A stretch of 64,000 bases of DNA, taken from the NCBI GenBank assembly GCA_020632975.1, contig JACKEL010000001.1, forward strand, positions 124,001 through 188,000. Direction: 5' to 3'. Source of the DNA: Myxococcales bacterium. Its GTDB lineage: Bacteria; Myxococcota_C; UBA6777. The notes beneath the pieces are model-generated. The model saw only the letters and a list, made by a program, of their open reading frames with translations, was not told the origin of the DNA and ran no database searches. Shown one piece after another: positions 63,031 through 64,000 of this stretch; position 1 is the stretch's first letter, and every line of letters starts with the position of its first letter. The position numbers were made by a program, and so were the translations under genes.

Positions 63031-63054
63031 CCTGACAGTGTGAGACATGTCAGG
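63031..63054 (-). terminator. Hairpin after the EF-hand lipoprotein gene
   Basis: CCTGACA and TGTCAGG form seven pairs around a 10-base loop about 35 bases after the stop on the minus strand. There is no T run, so a termination role is uncertain. Confidence 0.3.
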
Positions 63055-63089
63055 CATATCAAAGATCATGCCACCCCCTGTAAGATCCC

Positions 63090-63896
63090 CTAGAGCTTCA
63101 CGTCGCAGTGTCCCTCACCATCGATGTGCCCCAAGGTGCGACTAAGGTGCTCAACAAAGGCTCGCAGATCTTTCACTTCTGCAAATCTCCCCACACCATA
63201 ATGCGCCAAGCCCGCAAAATCCGCCCCATTGACGGCCGCAAGCTCCTCCAAGGTGATCTTACCATCGTTGTCTTTGTCTGCGTCTGCGATCGTTTGGAAA
63301 CGTACCTTGGCATCGGGATCTTCGAGATCATCATAGAAGAAGTGGTCTGCATGGATGGTGAGCTGCGTCTTGGCGGTCGCGCCCACTTGCACAACAGCCC
63401 GCTCTGACTTGCATCCTGTGTATTGTGTGTTTGTCTTGAACCCCCAAGCAAAAGTCTTGCTTTGACCGTCTTTCCGCGCGGTACCTTCCAAGTAGATCGA
63501 ATAGCCCGCATCCTTCATCATCTTTGCATCTTCAGCGCTCGCGTTACCAACTTGTGTTTCTGCGTTGGCGGGCGAAACAGAGTACGCCAAACGATCCCAT
63601 GTCCCCGAAGGAATCACGAACTCGCTTAAAAGCTGCTCACCTTTTTCTCGGAGATTGAAGACCTTAAACCCCGCAACACTCGGTCCTGTAGCCCCTGCCG
63701 CAGAGCCTGTCTCAATGCCTCCAACCACCACAAGAAACTTCGTAAACTCGATCTCCCAACCATCCACAACCTCTGTCGCAGGGATCTTTTCCTCGATAAA
63801 GGCCTCTCCCCACACGGATACAGCGAGTTTTCCATCGCCACCACATCCCACAACACCCAAGAAGAACAATGTCCCCAGAAGCATGATCTTACGCAT
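63090..63896 (-). CDS. Lipoprotein with an EF-hand calcium-binding loop
   Basis: 268 residues; AAAGGG precedes the ATG. The lipobox VVGC places Cys18. The mature protein is beta-rich (FTKFLVVVGGIE, LSEFVIPSGTWDRLAYSVSP, KTFAWGFKTNTQYTGCKSER, TQLTIHADHFFYDDLED) and near the C-terminus has a canonical EF-hand loop DADKDNDGKITLEEL. The arrangement of a ligand-binding-like beta domain with His/Asp cluster (HADHFFYDD) followed by EF-hand recalls metal- or calcium-binding lipoproteins, but the family is not recognised. The upstream region to the window end is its promoter. Confidence 0.65.
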   Translation of the reverse strand: MRKIMLLGTLFFLGVVGCGGDGKLAVSVWGEAFIEEKIPATEVVDGWEIEFTKFLVVVGGIETGSAAGATGPSVAGFKVFNLREKGEQLLSEFVIPSGTWDRLAYSVSPANAETQVGNASAEDAKMMKDAGYSIYLEGTARKDGQSKTFAWGFKTNTQYTGCKSERAVVQVGATAKTQLTIHADHFFYDDLEDPDAKVRFQTIADADKDNDGKITLEELAAVNGADFAGLAHYGVGRFAEVKDLRAFVEHLSRTLGHIDGEGHCDVKL

Positions 63897-63943
63897 ACAA
63901 ATGCCCTTTCTCCATCAAGAGAATTCCTAAAAAATCTCAATAA

Positions 63944-63980
63944 AAAAGCGAATAAGAGGTGCTTTGAAGCACCGCTTTTC
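63944..63980. terminator. Terminator-like hairpin near the right edge
   Basis: GGTGCTT-TG-AAGCACC is a perfect seven-pair stem, flanked by AAAAGCG and CGCTTTT, so it could work on either strand. It probably ends a gene lying to the right, beyond the window. Confidence 0.5.
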
Positions 63981-64000
63981 GCAGGATATTGGTTTGTGTC

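Overview
This window looks like chromosomal DNA of a Myxococcota-type bacterium (former Deltaproteobacteria). The evidence is the set of exported proteins ending in a MYXO-CTERM-like tail (small Cys/Gly motif, one membrane helix, Arg/Lys cluster), many large lipoproteins with Cys-rich EGF-like repeats, trypsin-like lipoproteins, Pro/Glu-rich linkers, WD40 and MORN repeat proteins, and paired LysR regulators. No rRNA, tRNA, integrase, transposase or CRISPR array was recognised. Coding density is high and many starts are TTG or GTG with a clear AGGAG upstream. Functions are read from motifs and overall similarity only; no database search was possible.

Layout. 1-5.6 kb: a methyltransferase cut by the left edge, an isoprenylcysteine methyltransferase-like membrane enzyme, a lipoprotein with a peptidase S74 chaperone domain, two DUF6930-like paralogs and a small zinc-ribbon membrane protein. 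6-13 kb: purL, a TetR regulator, and a LysR regulator divergent from an NAD-dependent epimerase. 13-18 kb: a neutral ceramidase-like lipoprotein, a SRPBCC protein preceded by a small gene interrupted by an in-frame UGA that has a SECIS-like hairpin (candidate selenoprotein), and a PI-PLC-like lipoprotein. 18-24 kb: a likely operon of a CPA2 antiporter, two membrane proteins with an L7/L12-like N-terminus, and a PP2C phosphatase. 24-33.6 kb: a UbiB/ABC1 kinase, a membrane protein, a MORN lipoprotein, a PH-domain protein, a CDP-alcohol phosphatidyltransferase, an M1 aminopeptidase with HEAT repeats and a Nudix hydrolase.

33.7-46 kb: a Cys-repeat protein, several alpha/beta hydrolases, a GH114-like lipoprotein, an aldo/keto reductase divergent from its probable LysR regulator, and an RND efflux pair whose adaptor carries a long lysine-rich insertion. 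46-64 kb: a trypsin/MYXO-CTERM lipoprotein, a PAS-GGDEF-EAL protein divergent from a PilZ/DUF6812 pair across a hairpin-repeat spacer, an exported rhodanese, a 2150-residue protein joining a trypsin/MYXO-CTERM protein to a lipoprotein-like segment and 28 WD40 blades, an alpha/beta hydrolase, a roadblock-like protein and an EF-hand lipoprotein.

The most interesting points are the candidate selenoprotein upstream of the SRPBCC gene, the trypsin-28-blade fusion, the lysine-rich insertion in the efflux adaptor, the paired L7/L12-like membrane proteins, and the covarying hairpin repeats between the two c-di-GMP transcription units.
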